NCBI GenBank assembly: GCA_024642245.1
Contig: JAHEBM010000017.1
Coordinates: forward strand, 1 to 62,076
Source: Haliea sp.
Lineage (GTDB): Bacteria; Pseudomonadota; Gammaproteobacteria; Pseudomonadales; Halieaceae
DNA: 62,076 nt
Direction: 5' to 3'
The number at the start of each line of letters is the position of its first letter. The first letter of the stretch is position 1. The position numbers and the translations under genes are program-made. The notes under the pieces are model-generated. The model saw only the letters and a list, made by a program, of their open reading frames with translations, was not told the DNA's origin and did not search any database. Shown piece after piece: positions 9,268-18,291 of this stretch.

Positions 9268-10518
9268 TCAGCCGCGGGCGGGGTCTGTGAGCCGCTTGAG
9301 AATAAGGCGCAATTGCCGCTCCAGCAGGTCCTGGTAAGGCTCCGCGAAGGCTTCGAGCATGGCAAAGTCCATTACTTCGGTGGCCTCGTGCTGCAGGCGG
9401 GAGGCGACGTCCGGGTCCTCGCAGACCACCGGTGACAGCAGCACTCGCGGCGGTCTGTTGGCGCAGATCGTCTCCAGCTCGTCGAGGGTGTGCTGGATGT
9501 ACAGGCCCGGGTAAATATCCGCCCGGTCTCCCGCACCCAATTCACTTTGTGAAATCGCCATGGCCATGGACAGGGTTCGGCGCATCTGCTTTTCCAGCTC
9601 CCGACTGGCGGCCTGTATCAACCAGGCACAGGACGCCGCCCTGAAGGCGGCGCTACCGGCTTTGTTGGGTCCGCTGAAGTAAATGGCCAGGCCGAACTGC
9701 CGTGCGACCTGCAGGTCTCCCCCATAGAAATCCGCTGCAGCCAGTACCAGCTGGTGCAGTCGGTTCGTATAGCGGTGCAGGGCTTGTTCGTCCAGGGTGT
9801 CTATATAATCGGACAGGCTGGTCAGGTGCAGGTAGAGCACAGCGGTGGTGCGGTAATTCTCTTCCCGGGGATTGGTTTCACTGCGGGTGCGCAGCAGGTC
9901 CATGGGCAGGGCCTGTATATTTCTCGCAAGCAGTGCCAGCTCATTGCCCGGCAGTCGTTCATTTACCTGGTCATCGAGACCGACCGACACGGCGAGCGCG
10001 GCCAGGCGGTTGGCCAGTCGCTGAGCAAAGTGCCGGGTAGTGATATAAACGGCGAGACTCAGTAATACGGCGAGGCCGAGCAGGCCGAGCACAAACTGTA
10101 ACTGTGCGGCGCCGGCATTGTCAGTGCTGATCGTGATGACCACCTTGCCAGCGACGTCGGATTCAATCCGGACAGGCGCCTCGTATTGCTGGAGGTTCTG
10201 GCCCAGCGCATCTCCGGCCTGCCCGAGGGCCTTACCCTCCACGTCGAAAATGGCAACTTGTTCTGCTGAAGACGTCTCCGCGAAGCGCTGCAGCGATGCG
10301 GAAACGCTTAACAGGTCACCGGTTTCAAGCGCGGTACTGATGCGGGTGGCTATCTGGCGGGCCAGCGCGGAGCCGTACTCCTCCTGCTGCTGCAGCTGCA
10401 TGTGGCGAGTGGATATAGCTGCCAGTGTTACGAGGGCGAGGCTGACCAGCAGGCACAGGCCGGCGCTGGTGAGGGCAAGTTGTTGGCCCAGGCTGCTGTT
10501 TTGGAGGAGGTTCTTCAC
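9268..10518 (-). CDS. Membrane sensor-like protein with degenerate cyclase-like C-terminus
   Basis: 416 residues. A transmembrane helix lies at about residues 11-33, a periplasmic stretch of about 100 residues follows, and a second helix lies at about 137-160. A HAMP-like linker comes next (RHFAQRLANRLAAL...NELALLARNIQ). The cytoplasmic end has a pattern like a class III nucleotidyl cyclase (AVLYLHLTSLSDYIDTLD...FYGGDLQVARQFGLAIYFSG), but the metal-binding aspartates expected after the first strand and in the GD hairpin are not there, so catalysis is unlikely. In pseudomonads a membrane protein of this general kind also lies next to serB. It is divergent from serB (185 bp between starts) and convergent with parC. 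Function unknown. Confidence 0.7.
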   Translation of the reverse strand: MKNLLQNSSLGQQLALTSAGLCLLVSLALVTLAAISTRHMQLQQQEEYGSALARQIATRISTALETGDLLSVSASLQRFAETSSAEQVAIFDVEGKALGQAGDALGQNLQQYEAPVRIESDVAGKVVITISTDNAGAAQLQFVLGLLGLAVLLSLAVYITTRHFAQRLANRLAALAVSVGLDDQVNERLPGNELALLARNIQALPMDLLRTRSETNPREENYRTTAVLYLHLTSLSDYIDTLDEQALHRYTNRLHQLVLAAADFYGGDLQVARQFGLAIYFSGPNKAGSAAFRAASCAWLIQAASRELEKQMRRTLSMAMAISQSELGAGDRADIYPGLYIQHTLDELETICANRPPRVLLSPVVCEDPDVASRLQHEATEVMDFAMLEAFAEPYQDLLERQLRLILKRLTDPARG

Positions 10519-10702
10519 TTGGGATCGACAGGCTACCTTGTGGGGACGCGCGCCAGTATAAACCAGACCCGCAGCGATGGGAGACTTTTGATCGGTGCGG
10601 GGGCGCGGGCCGGGCAGGGGCCTGGCTCCGGTCGCTTCGCTTCCCAGTACTCGTCGCGAGCGGGTAGAATACGGGCCTTGCCATTATCCCGGGATCGTTT
10701 CA

Positions 10703-11932
10703 GTGCACGACATACTGCTAATCAGTATTTCCGGTGAGGACCAGCCTGGCCTTACTGCCGGGATCACCACTATCCTGGCAGATCATTCAGTCAATGTGCT
10801 GGATATCGGCCAGGCCGTGATACATGCGACGCTGTCCATGGGAGTGCTGGTGGAAGTGCCTGACCACTGCGATGCGACGGGTATGAGCGAGGCCGTAACA
10901 GCCTATGCGCAAAGCCACTCCATGCAGGCGCGAATCTCCCCGGTATCCGCTGACAGTTATGCCCGTTGGGTGCAGGCCCAGGGTCGGGCGCGCTATATCA
11001 TTACCCTGCTGGCACGCAAGATAACCGCGGACCAGTTGTCCCGGGTGACCACGGTAGTATCCCGTCATGGCCTCAATATCGACAGCATCAATCGCCTTTC
11101 CGGGCGGATTCCCCAGGGAGAACTGCCAGCCCTGAGCAAGGCCTGCGTGGAATTTTCGGTGCGTGGTCCGCTGCAGGACTCAGGCTTGTTCCGGCGCGAC
11201 CTGCTCGAGGTGGCCGGCGCACTTGATGTCGACCTGGCCTTCCAGCAGGACAATATGTACCGGCGCAACCGCCGGCTGGTGGTTTTCGATATGGACTCCA
11301 CGCTGATCGAGGCGGAGGTTATCGACGAGCTGGCGCGACTGGCGGGGGTTGGTGAGCAGGTCAGTGCTATCACCGAGCGGGCCATGCGCGGAGAGATCGA
11401 CTTCAGTGAGAGTTTTCGCGCCCGCGTGGCCCTGCTCAAGGGGCTGGACGAAGGGGCGCTGGAAAAGGTGGCCAGCGAGCTGAAAATCACCGAGGGTGCC
11501 GAGCACCTGCTGTCCACGCTGCGCGCACTGGGATACAAAACCGCCATTGTTTCAGGTGGGTTCACCTACTTTGCGCGCTACCTGCAGGCCCGCCTGGGGA
11601 TCGATTACATCCACGCCAACGAGCTGGACATTGCCGAGGGCGCGGTCACCGGCAGGGTGGTGGGCACCATCGTGGATGGCGCCCGCAAGGCCGATTTGCT
11701 GCGCCAACTGGCGACAGAGCAGAACATAGACCTGCAGCAGGTTATCGCGGTGGGTGACGGAGCGAACGACCTGCCCATGCTCAGCGTTGCAGGTCTGGGT
11801 ATTGCGTTCAGGGCAAAACCGCTGGTGAAGCAGTCCGCCGAGCAGTCAATTTCTACCCTTGGGCTGGATGCGATTCTCTATTTGCTGGGTCTTTCCGACC
11901 GCTACCAGAATTACTCTTCTGCGAGCAAGTAA
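10703..11932 (+). CDS. serB: Phosphoserine phosphatase
   Basis: Last step of serine synthesis: hydrolysis of 3-phosphoserine. The GTG at 10703 is preferred: it gives (V)HDILLISISGEDQPGLTAG, matching the family N-terminus, and GGGAT lies about 8 nt upstream; the reading frame extends further upstream without homology. 409 residues. Two ACT domains occupy about residues 1-170, then the HAD phosphatase with the nucleophile motif DMDSTLIEAEVIDEL (Asp196), the SGGFTYF motif and the acidic VGDGANDLPML. The ACT-ACT-HAD architecture is the Pseudomonas type, longer than E. coli SerB. A weak -10 (TAGAAT, 10665-10670) lies upstream. Confidence 0.96.
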   Translation: MHDILLISISGEDQPGLTAGITTILADHSVNVLDIGQAVIHATLSMGVLVEVPDHCDATGMSEAVTAYAQSHSMQARISPVSADSYARWVQAQGRARYIITLLARKITADQLSRVTTVVSRHGLNIDSINRLSGRIPQGELPALSKACVEFSVRGPLQDSGLFRRDLLEVAGALDVDLAFQQDNMYRRNRRLVVFDMDSTLIEAEVIDELARLAGVGEQVSAITERAMRGEIDFSESFRARVALLKGLDEGALEKVASELKITEGAEHLLSTLRALGYKTAIVSGGFTYFARYLQARLGIDYIHANELDIAEGAVTGRVVGTIVDGARKADLLRQLATEQNIDLQQVIAVGDGANDLPMLSVAGLGIAFRAKPLVKQSAEQSISTLGLDAILYLLGLSDRYQNYSSASK

Positions 11933-11955
11933 TCCGCGCGACGGCGAAAGTCGCC

Positions 11956-13788
11956 TCAGATATTCGTCCACAGGGAATCAAAAGAGGAATCGCGCGGTCG
12001 GCTCCTGTCCTCTGCCAGCACCTCCTCAAGATTCTTGATGGGGCGAAACTCGAACTGGGAGAAGGCGCCCGTGACGGCCACTTGCCGGGTGAGCTGGATA
12101 AACAACTCCTCATCGTGCCTGACCAGGACTATTTTCTGGCGTTCCCTGAATCCGACGCGAGGGGTGATCAGGGTGGTCGCCTGTCCCACCAGTTTGATCT
12201 CTGGCAGCAGCAGCACCCGGATTGGTTCGACTTCTTCCTCCTTTTTTGCCTGGTGCATCAGGGCACCATAGGCCCGTGCACTGGGGCTGAGCAGCTCGAG
12301 CCCGATCAGGGTTGTCTTCTGGTCAAGCTGGCTCATCCAGCGAATCGCTGCAACAGCCCAGCGGTCACTGTCTTCTTCACGTACGCAGGCGATATCGCCG
12401 GTCTTGATGTGGCTGGGCAGTTCTGCGTCCCATTCCAGGCAGTAGCCACTGGGACTGGCATCGAACATGGTAACGCTGTAAGCCGAGTAGCGACGCTGAT
12501 CGGGCAGCTCCTCTGCGTCGTCAATACCCTCGAAAGCGGCGAGGGTCCTGGCATCGACCTGTACTTCATGGGCCAGCTGGTCGTCCACCCTGACATAGGA
12601 TTCCCGGGTGAAATCCTCCTCGGGGTTAGCCCGCTGCCACTGGTCACCGCTGTCCTGCTGGTCCAGGAAGGGATTTCCGCCGAGGCGTTTTGAGGGTGGC
12701 GGTATATATCCTTGCCCGTGCAGTAATTGCTCGAAGGTCTGTTCACCGGCCATGTAGTAGTGGCAGGCGCTCAAACCCAGGCCAACCCACATGGTCTTTC
12801 CCGTGCGCTTGCGGGTGAAGTTGCGCATGCTCATTGTACTGAACGAGGTAACGAGGTGCGCGAGCAAAGGCGGACTGACGACAGTGTTCTTATCGAAAAC
12901 GATGCCCTTCTTGTCTTCCTGGGCTGCCAGTTTTTCCAGCTGCTTGACCAGGGGCTCTGTGTCGATATAGCGCGTTCTCGGCCCCGGCGGTTCGTGATAG
13001 AGCTGGCTGTACAGGGGCGGACGGTCGCTGTCGAGGTCTACCAGGAACAGGCTTTTTCCGTCGTCGGTGCGCATTATGAGCGCCAGTGCAGCCCATTCCT
13101 GCAAGCCGCGGTAGATGGCCGCCAGATCATTCTGCCGCAACTGGTTTGGTTTGCAGCACCCCAGTATGAGTGCCTGCAGGTAGGCTGTTGTCACCGTGCC
13201 GCTGCCGGACAACTCATCTGTAACCGCCAGGTCGGTCAGGTGTTGCGCCTCTGCCAGGGCGTAAAGCTGGTGCAGTGCGAGCCAGCCGTGCAGCTCCACC
13301 GGCCGGTAAAGTTGGAAGGTCTGCAGCAGTTTGGCCCCGGTGAAGCGGATAGCCCGATGGATGGATTCACAGGCCAGGCGCGCGGGATTTACATCGCGGA
13401 CGCTGTCCCTGCGCTGGATGGCATGGACCGCCACGATGGTATAGGCAGACCCGGCCAGTGTGTACAGGTCCTCGGCCAGTTCAGCCATATGGCGCTGGTC
13501 CGCTGGCATTACCAGTGCTTGTTTCAGGAAGCGACGGGTCAGGTGGGCGGCCGCGATCAACAGGGGCGATCGCAATTCCTCCATAATGCCGTAGCGCAGT
13601 TCCGGGGCGAGCTCCAGACGGTTGAGGCGTGCTATCACTGCGCCCAGTTGCTGCGCGACCTGGCTTGAACTGGTGACAGGCAGGGCATGTGCCCACGTTT
13701 GCGCGCCCTCTACCGACAGGGGGAAAAAATCGAAGTCCTCCAGGTCCTGGCGGGGTAGTCGCAGTTTTACCGGTGTTTCACTGCTCAT
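11956..13788 (-). CDS. Large uncharacterised protein with PilZ-like C-terminal domain
   Basis: 610 residues, no signal peptide or membrane helix visible. The first 350 residues look helical and are unrecognised. The C-terminal quarter carries a segment like a PilZ domain: SVTMFDASPSGYCLEWDAEL, with the [DN]xSxxG element at about residues 443-448, then IKTGDIACVREEDSDRWAVAAIRW. The RxxxR motif that normally precedes it to bind c-di-GMP is not evident, so c-di-GMP binding is doubtful. ATG at 13788 has AAGGA 9 nt upstream. It is convergent with serB (23 bp apart) and divergent from efp (155 bp apart). Similar proteins occur near efp in related gammaproteobacteria as far as I recall; the function is not known to me. 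Confidence 0.65.
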   Translation of the reverse strand: MSSETPVKLRLPRQDLEDFDFFPLSVEGAQTWAHALPVTSSSQVAQQLGAVIARLNRLELAPELRYGIMEELRSPLLIAAAHLTRRFLKQALVMPADQRHMAELAEDLYTLAGSAYTIVAVHAIQRRDSVRDVNPARLACESIHRAIRFTGAKLLQTFQLYRPVELHGWLALHQLYALAEAQHLTDLAVTDELSGSGTVTTAYLQALILGCCKPNQLRQNDLAAIYRGLQEWAALALIMRTDDGKSLFLVDLDSDRPPLYSQLYHEPPGPRTRYIDTEPLVKQLEKLAAQEDKKGIVFDKNTVVSPPLLAHLVTSFSTMSMRNFTRKRTGKTMWVGLGLSACHYYMAGEQTFEQLLHGQGYIPPPSKRLGGNPFLDQQDSGDQWQRANPEEDFTRESYVRVDDQLAHEVQVDARTLAAFEGIDDAEELPDQRRYSAYSVTMFDASPSGYCLEWDAELPSHIKTGDIACVREEDSDRWAVAAIRWMSQLDQKTTLIGLELLSPSARAYGALMHQAKKEEEVEPIRVLLLPEIKLVGQATTLITPRVGFRERQKIVLVRHDEELFIQLTRQVAVTGAFSQFEFRPIKNLEEVLAEDRSRPRDSSFDSLWTNI

Positions 13789-13943
13789 TGGGTCGGGTCC
13801 TTTTTCTTTATCGGGTTCAGGGGACCATCGTCGTTAGAGTATCGTACAAATCGCGGGGGCCGCCAACGTGAATATCCCGCATCTGCCATTGGCCAGCGGC
13901 CTGAGTTATCATTGGCGCCTTTTTCGGCAGACACGAGACTATC

Positions 13944-14516
13944 ATGGCCAATTACTCTACCAACGATTTTCGTTCGGGACTCAAAGTCATACTCGACGGC
14001 GAGCCCTGCAGCATTCTTGACAATGAATTCGTCAAGCCCGGCAAGGGCCAGGCCTTTAACCGGGTCAGGCTGCGTAACCTGAAGACCGGTAGGGTCTGGG
14101 AGCGGACATTTCGTTCCGGCGAGACGCTGGAAGGGGCCGATGTCGTCGATCGCACCATGGAGTACCTCTACACCGATGGCGAGTTCTGGTACTTCATGGA
14201 GCCCGACACTTTCGAGCAGCACCAGGCTGATGCCAAGGCGGTAGCGGACGCGCTTCCCTGGCTGAAAGAGCAGGACCGGTGCGAGGTAACCCTCTATAAC
14301 GGCTCTCCCCTTGCGGTCACTCCCCCGAATTTTGTCGAACTGGAAATCGTCGAGACCGACCCCGGCCTGAAGGGCGACACCGCCCAGGGCGGCAGCAAGC
14401 CAGCCAAGCTCAGCACCGGCGCCGTGGTCAAGGTACCGTTGTTTATCAACCAGGGTGAAGTGATCCGGGTCGATACGCGCAGCGGCGAATACCAGAACCG
14501 CGTCTCCAAATCCTGA
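13944..14516 (+). CDS. efp: Elongation factor P
   Basis: EF-P binds between the P and E sites of the ribosome and rescues stalling at polyproline stretches. 190 residues, starting [20 protein letters not shown]. The tip of domain I reads VKPGKGQAF with lysine at position 34, the residue that EpmA beta-lysylates. The next gene is epmA, 8 bp downstream, which supports the lysylation route rather than rhamnosylation (which uses Arg32 and EarP). The C-terminus ([21 protein letters not shown]) is typical. Confidence 0.98.
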   Translation: MANYSTNDFRSGLKVILDGEPCSILDNEFVKPGKGQAFNRVRLRNLKTGRVWERTFRSGETLEGADVVDRTMEYLYTDGEFWYFMEPDTFEQHQADAKAVADALPWLKEQDRCEVTLYNGSPLAVTPPNFVELEIVETDPGLKGDTAQGGSKPAKLSTGAVVKVPLFINQGEVIRVDTRSGEYQNRVSKS

Positions 14517-14524
14517 AACCTGCC

Positions 14525-15478
14525 ATGGACTGGCAGCCGGCCGCGAATCTCGGAATGCTCCGGGCGCGGGCCGGTCTGCTGGGCCGGATTCGTGAGTTTT
14601 TTGCCGCCCGCGATGTCCTCGAGGTAGAGACTCCCCTGCTCTGCCGCCGCGGGGTTACCGATCCCGCCGTCGAAGCCCTGCTGGTGGAGCGCGGTACCTC
14701 CATCGACCAGCCGCGTTACCTGCAAACATCGCCTGAATATGCGATGAAACGCCTGCTGGCCTGCCATGGCCAGGCTGTATACCAGTTCGCCCGGGCCTTC
14801 AGGGATGGTGAGGCCGGCGCTCGCCACAACCCCGAATTTACCCTGCTGGAATGGTACCGGCCGGGCTATGATCACCTGGCCCTGATGGATGAGGTGGCGC
14901 AGTTGGTGTGTTTTTGCCTGGGTGAACAGCCGGTCCACAGCTACAGCTACCGCCAGTTGTTCCTCGAGAGCCTGGGCGTCGACCCCTTCACCGCCACGGT
15001 GGCACAACTGCAGGCGGTGGCGCGGTCGCAGCTCGATACGGGTACCATCACGGGCGACAGGGACCTGTGGCTGGACCTGTTGATGAGCCACCTGGTGGAG
15101 CCGCAGCTGGCCGACAGGGGCCTGTGCTTCGTCCACGATTACCCCGCATCCCAGGCCGCCCTGGCGCGCCTGTCTGACATTGACGGTGTGACGGTCGGGC
15201 ACCGCTTCGAACTCTACGTGGACGGCATGGAACTGGCCAATGGTTATTTCGAATTGCTCGATGCCGGGGAACAGCGCGCGCGTTTCGAGCGGGACAATGC
15301 CCGGCGGCGCGAATACGGCCTGGCGGAGCGCCCGCTGGATGAGCGCCTGCTGGCTGCCCTGGAGCACGGCATGCCCGAGTGCAGCGGCGTGGCCCTGGGC
15401 GTGGACAGGTTATTGATGCTGGCTACGGGCGTTTCAGATATCCGCCAGGTGCTCGCGTTTGATTGGGCACGGGCCTGA
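14525..15478 (+). CDS. epmA: EF-P--(R)-beta-lysine ligase EpmA
   Basis: A class II lysyl-tRNA-synthetase-like enzyme (also GenX, PoxA, YjeA) that activates (R)-beta-lysine and attaches it to EF-P Lys34. 317 residues: the synthetase catalytic core without the N-terminal anticodon-binding domain. Class II motifs are visible: motif 2 FRDGEAGARHNPEFTLLEWY and motif 3 ALGVDRLLML near the C-terminus. It lies 8 bp after efp and is surely cotranscribed. EpmB, which makes beta-lysine, is not in the window. Confidence 0.96.
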   Translation: MDWQPAANLGMLRARAGLLGRIREFFAARDVLEVETPLLCRRGVTDPAVEALLVERGTSIDQPRYLQTSPEYAMKRLLACHGQAVYQFARAFRDGEAGARHNPEFTLLEWYRPGYDHLALMDEVAQLVCFCLGEQPVHSYSYRQLFLESLGVDPFTATVAQLQAVARSQLDTGTITGDRDLWLDLLMSHLVEPQLADRGLCFVHDYPASQAALARLSDIDGVTVGHRFELYVDGMELANGYFELLDAGEQRARFERDNARRREYGLAERPLDERLLAALEHGMPECSGVALGVDRLLMLATGVSDIRQVLAFDWARA

Positions 15479-15507
15479 ATTGCTGGCCGTAGCGCCGGCC
15501 CTGGGAC

Positions 15508-16167
15508 TCAAGCGGCGACTATCCGGGCCAGGCGTTTCGCGAGGCCGCCCCGGACCTGCTCTTTCACTTCCCTGAAAGCCGGTTGGCCGGCGAGCTCCCG
15601 CGCCCGGGCCAGCGCCCCCTCCAGCAGCACAGTGGGATCGGTAAGTTCATCGAACACGCCCCTGTGCGCCAGGTCGGCGGCGCTTACGATAGCACTGGAC
15701 AGTGTGAGGCGCCGCAGCAGGTCCGGGGCCAGCACACTGGTAATCACCGCGAGCGGGCCCTCTGGGAATGGCACGCCCGCCCTGGCCTCGGTCAGCCCGA
15801 ACCTGGCATCACCGATGGCCGCGAGCCGGTAGTCAGTGCACAACACCATGACCAGTCCGCCGCCCATGGCATGGCCGTTCACCGCGGCGATGACGGGACT
15901 TTTGATCGCGACCAGCGCGGCGGTCATCTGGCTGATCGCCTGGAACAGGGTCGCCCGTTCCTGCGAGCCGTAGGACTGGAACAAGCCGGTATCGACACCG
16001 GCAGAGAATGCGCGTCCCGCCCCGGTGATCACCAGCGGCTTTTCGCTGCTGAAACCGGAAAAATAATCTACGAGCTCCTGCATGGCGTCGATGCCAAAGG
16101 CGTTCATCGGTGGAAAATCCAGGGTCAGCAATTCCACCCCGTCAAGCTGCTGTGATACCAGTCCCAT
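15508..16167 (-). CDS. Enoyl-CoA hydratase/isomerase (crotonase) family protein, short
   Basis: A crotonase-fold protein; substrate not predictable. ATG at 16167 gives MGLVSQQLDGVELLTLDFPP, with AGGA about 10 nt upstream; an upstream in-frame start would overlap the thioesterase gene. 219 residues, about 35-40 fewer than usual, the loss being in C-terminal helices. Oxyanion-hole segments are present (GRAFSAGVD, NGHAMGGGLVMVL), and a glutamate sits at the first catalytic position (FGLTEARAGVPFP). It is the last gene of a minus-strand run nhaC-thioesterase-crotonase, 25 bp after the thioesterase, suggesting acyl-CoA metabolism. It is convergent with epmA. Confidence 0.85.
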   Translation of the reverse strand: MGLVSQQLDGVELLTLDFPPMNAFGIDAMQELVDYFSGFSSEKPLVITGAGRAFSAGVDTGLFQSYGSQERATLFQAISQMTAALVAIKSPVIAAVNGHAMGGGLVMVLCTDYRLAAIGDARFGLTEARAGVPFPEGPLAVITSVLAPDLLRRLTLSSAIVSAADLAHRGVFDELTDPTVLLEGALARARELAGQPAFREVKEQVRGGLAKRLARIVAA

Positions 16168-16192
16168 AGCGTTGCTTTCCTGTGTCCTGCCC

Positions 16193-16648
16193 CTATCCTG
16201 ACTGTCCCAGAACGGCAGGTCCATAACCCGACAGGAATTCCCGGGGCATCCGGCGCGGCCGGCCACTGCTGAGCTCTATGCAGGCGAAGCGCATGGCGGC
16301 GCGCAGCAGCGTCGCGCCGTCGCCCAGGCGGATGACCTGGAAACGGCGCGCCATGGTCAGCTTTTGGTCCCAGCTCACGATCCAGGTGCCGGCCACGATC
16401 TCGTCTCCCTCGCGGGAGGCCTGCAGGTAATCGTATTCACTGTGGGTGATCACCATGGCCCGGTCCAGCTCTCGGTAGCGCTCAAGGTCCAGGCCCAGGT
16501 GCACGGAGTGTGACCACGCCACCTGCTCGCACCACTTCACATAGACCGTGTTGTTGGTGTGGTTCAGGCCATCGATGTCCTGCGGCGCGACGCAGGTGCG
16601 GTAGGTGTGGGGATCGGGGTGGTCCCAAAGGGCGGACAGGTTTGTCAT
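16193..16648 (-). CDS. YbgC-like hot-dog acyl-CoA thioesterase
   Basis: A single hot-dog domain of the 4-hydroxybenzoyl-CoA thioesterase type, 151 residues. The ATG at 16648 is chosen because its ATGA overlaps the nhaC stop, implying translational coupling. The active-site stretch reads PQDIDGLNHTNNTVYVKWCE, with the aspartate and the N-N-x-x-Y pattern of the family. It probably hydrolyses an acyl-CoA; chain length cannot be told from sequence. It lies between nhaC and the crotonase gene. Confidence 0.87.
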   Translation of the reverse strand: MTNLSALWDHPDPHTYRTCVAPQDIDGLNHTNNTVYVKWCEQVAWSHSVHLGLDLERYRELDRAMVITHSEYDYLQASREGDEIVAGTWIVSWDQKLTMARRFQVIRLGDGATLLRAAMRFACIELSSGRPRRMPREFLSGYGPAVLGQSG

Positions 16649-18114
16649 GGGACCCCGGCCACCCCGGTCCTGGACTCTGCCGGCTTCAGCGCGAAGCCGG
16701 TAAAGGCGTAAATAATGGCGAGCAGCGGACACAGCAGATTGAAAAAGGCAAAGGGTGCGTAATGTGCCGTGCTGATCCCCAGGGTGGCTGACATATAAGC
16801 GCCGCAGGTGTTCCAGGGGATAAGCGGTGAGGTGAGGGTAGCGGCATCCTCCAGTGTGCGCGACAGATTCAAGCGGGACAGGCCGTGGCGTTCGTAGGCC
16901 TGCGTGTACATCCGCCCTGGCAGGGCAATGGCAATATACTGGTCTGCCGCGAGGGCATTGGTGCCTATACAGGTGGCCACTGTGGTGCTGATCAGGGAGC
17001 CATTGCCTGTTACCCGTTGCAGTGCCAGTTCCAGCAGGTAGTTCAGGATGCCGGTGCGTTCCAGTACGCCGCCAAAGCCCAGTGCACAGATAATCAGCCA
17101 GACGGTATTGAGCATGCTGTGCATGCCGCCCTTGCTCAGCAGTGCATCGAGGTAATCATTCCCGCTGGTAGAGTGGTAGCCGTCGAAAAGGCTGATCCAG
17201 ATTCCCTTGAGCAGCGCGAACGTTTCGTTGAGTTGTGGGCTGTCAGCCAGTCGGATGACTGTCTGTGGCTGGAACAGCAGGGCGAACACGGCGCCGGCCA
17301 GTGCGCTGATTATGATGGCCGGGTAGGCCGGGAGGCGTTTGTAAACCAGGCCGAGCATCAGCGCCAGTGGCAGCAGCAGGTGCAGTCCCAGGTTGAACTC
17401 GGCGGCGAGTAGGCGCTGCAGCTCGTCGACCTGCCCCGGGGCAGAGGCACCGGCTCCGCCAATCAGTGCGAATACCAGCAGTGCCAGCCCAAAGCCGGGA
17501 AGCGTGGTCCACAGCATATGGCGTATATGGTCGAATAAATCCACCCCGGTAGCGGCGGATGCCAGGTTGGTGGTGTCGGACATGGGCGATAACTTATCCC
17601 CGAAGTAAGCGCCCGAAACGATCGCCCCGGCGGTGATGGCCCCGGATAGCTCAAAGCTGCTTGCGATGCCCATAAGCCCGATGCCCAGGGTGCCTGCCAC
17701 GGTCCAGGAGCTGCCGATGCTCACGGCGACGACGGCGCATAGCGCCGCGCTGGCGGCATAGAAAATACCCGGGTTCAGGATCTGCACGCCGTAATAAATC
17801 ATCGCCGGTACGGTTCCGCAGAGTATCCAGGTGCCGATCAGCATGCCCACCGCCAGCAGGATGAGCATGGGACCCAGGCCCAGGCTGATACCGCGAAGCA
17901 TGCCCTCCTGCGCCTCGCGCCAGCTCACCCCGGCCCGGCGCCCCACCAGGGCGGCCACGCAGGAGGCCAGTACCAGCGCGACCTGGTTGGCGCCGGAGGA
18001 GGAGTCTGAGCCGAACAGGTATACCGAGCAGCCCAGCAGGGCAATCAGGAAAATGATCGGCGCAAGGGCAAGCGCGGGCGACAGTCCTGGGCCTGGCTTT
18101 TCGCTGGAACTCAA
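16645..18114 (-). CDS. NhaC-family Na+/H+ antiporter
   Basis: Inner-membrane transporter of the NhaC family, with many hydrophobic segments (for example LALAPIIFLIALLGCSVYLF, VALVLASCVAALVG, MLIGTWILCGTVPAMIYYG). Family stretches include SIGSSWTVAGTLGIGLMGIA and GDKLSPMSDTTNLASAATG. The TTG at 18114 gives a 489-residue protein whose start (LSSSEKPGPGLSPALALAP) resembles other family members. An ATG at 18249 would add 45 residues of poor likeness. The start is therefore uncertain. The C-terminus overlaps the thioesterase start by 4 bp. Likely role: sodium extrusion or pH balance, fitting a marine host. The exact ion or exchanged solute is not certain. Confidence 0.85.
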   Translation of the reverse strand: MSSSEKPGPGLSPALALAPIIFLIALLGCSVYLFGSDSSSGANQVALVLASCVAALVGRRAGVSWREAQEGMLRGISLGLGPMLILLAVGMLIGTWILCGTVPAMIYYGVQILNPGIFYAASAALCAVVAVSIGSSWTVAGTLGIGLMGIASSFELSGAITAGAIVSGAYFGDKLSPMSDTTNLASAATGVDLFDHIRHMLWTTLPGFGLALLVFALIGGAGASAPGQVDELQRLLAAEFNLGLHLLLPLALMLGLVYKRLPAYPAIIISALAGAVFALLFQPQTVIRLADSPQLNETFALLKGIWISLFDGYHSTSGNDYLDALLSKGGMHSMLNTVWLIICALGFGGVLERTGILNYLLELALQRVTGNGSLISTTVATCIGTNALAADQYIAIALPGRMYTQAYERHGLSRLNLSRTLEDAATLTSPLIPWNTCGAYMSATLGISTAHYAPFAFFNLLCPLLAIIYAFTGFALKPAESRTGVAGVP

Positions 18115-18291
18115 ATGCGTCTGCTCTTGTCTGTTGTGGGCAATAGCCGCTGAGAATGCCTCAAAAGCCGTGGTCGGTACAGGGCGGGCCGCCGCTTCGG
18201 GACCCGGGCAAGCTCCGAGTCTGGCATTGTTGCACCGATGACGTAACATAAGCCCCGAATTTACCGGCCCGGTTTGCCGGCGCGAGAATTT

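Noticed and set aside
10595..10702. N-terminal extension of SerB from an upstream start
   Set aside because: The extra residues are Arg/Gly-rich without family counterpart and cover the probable promoter; GTG 10703 aligns with homologues.
11938..11956. Hairpin GGCGA-AAG-TCGCC in the serB/PilZ-like convergent gap as a terminator
   Set aside because: Short stem, tight 3-nt loop and no U-tract on either strand.
12727..13668. Plus-strand frame of 313 codons opposite the PilZ-like gene
   Set aside because: No domain. The minus-strand gene has the better ribosome site, a protein-like composition and a PilZ-like element. Since that gene is itself poorly known, I considered this longer before rejecting it.
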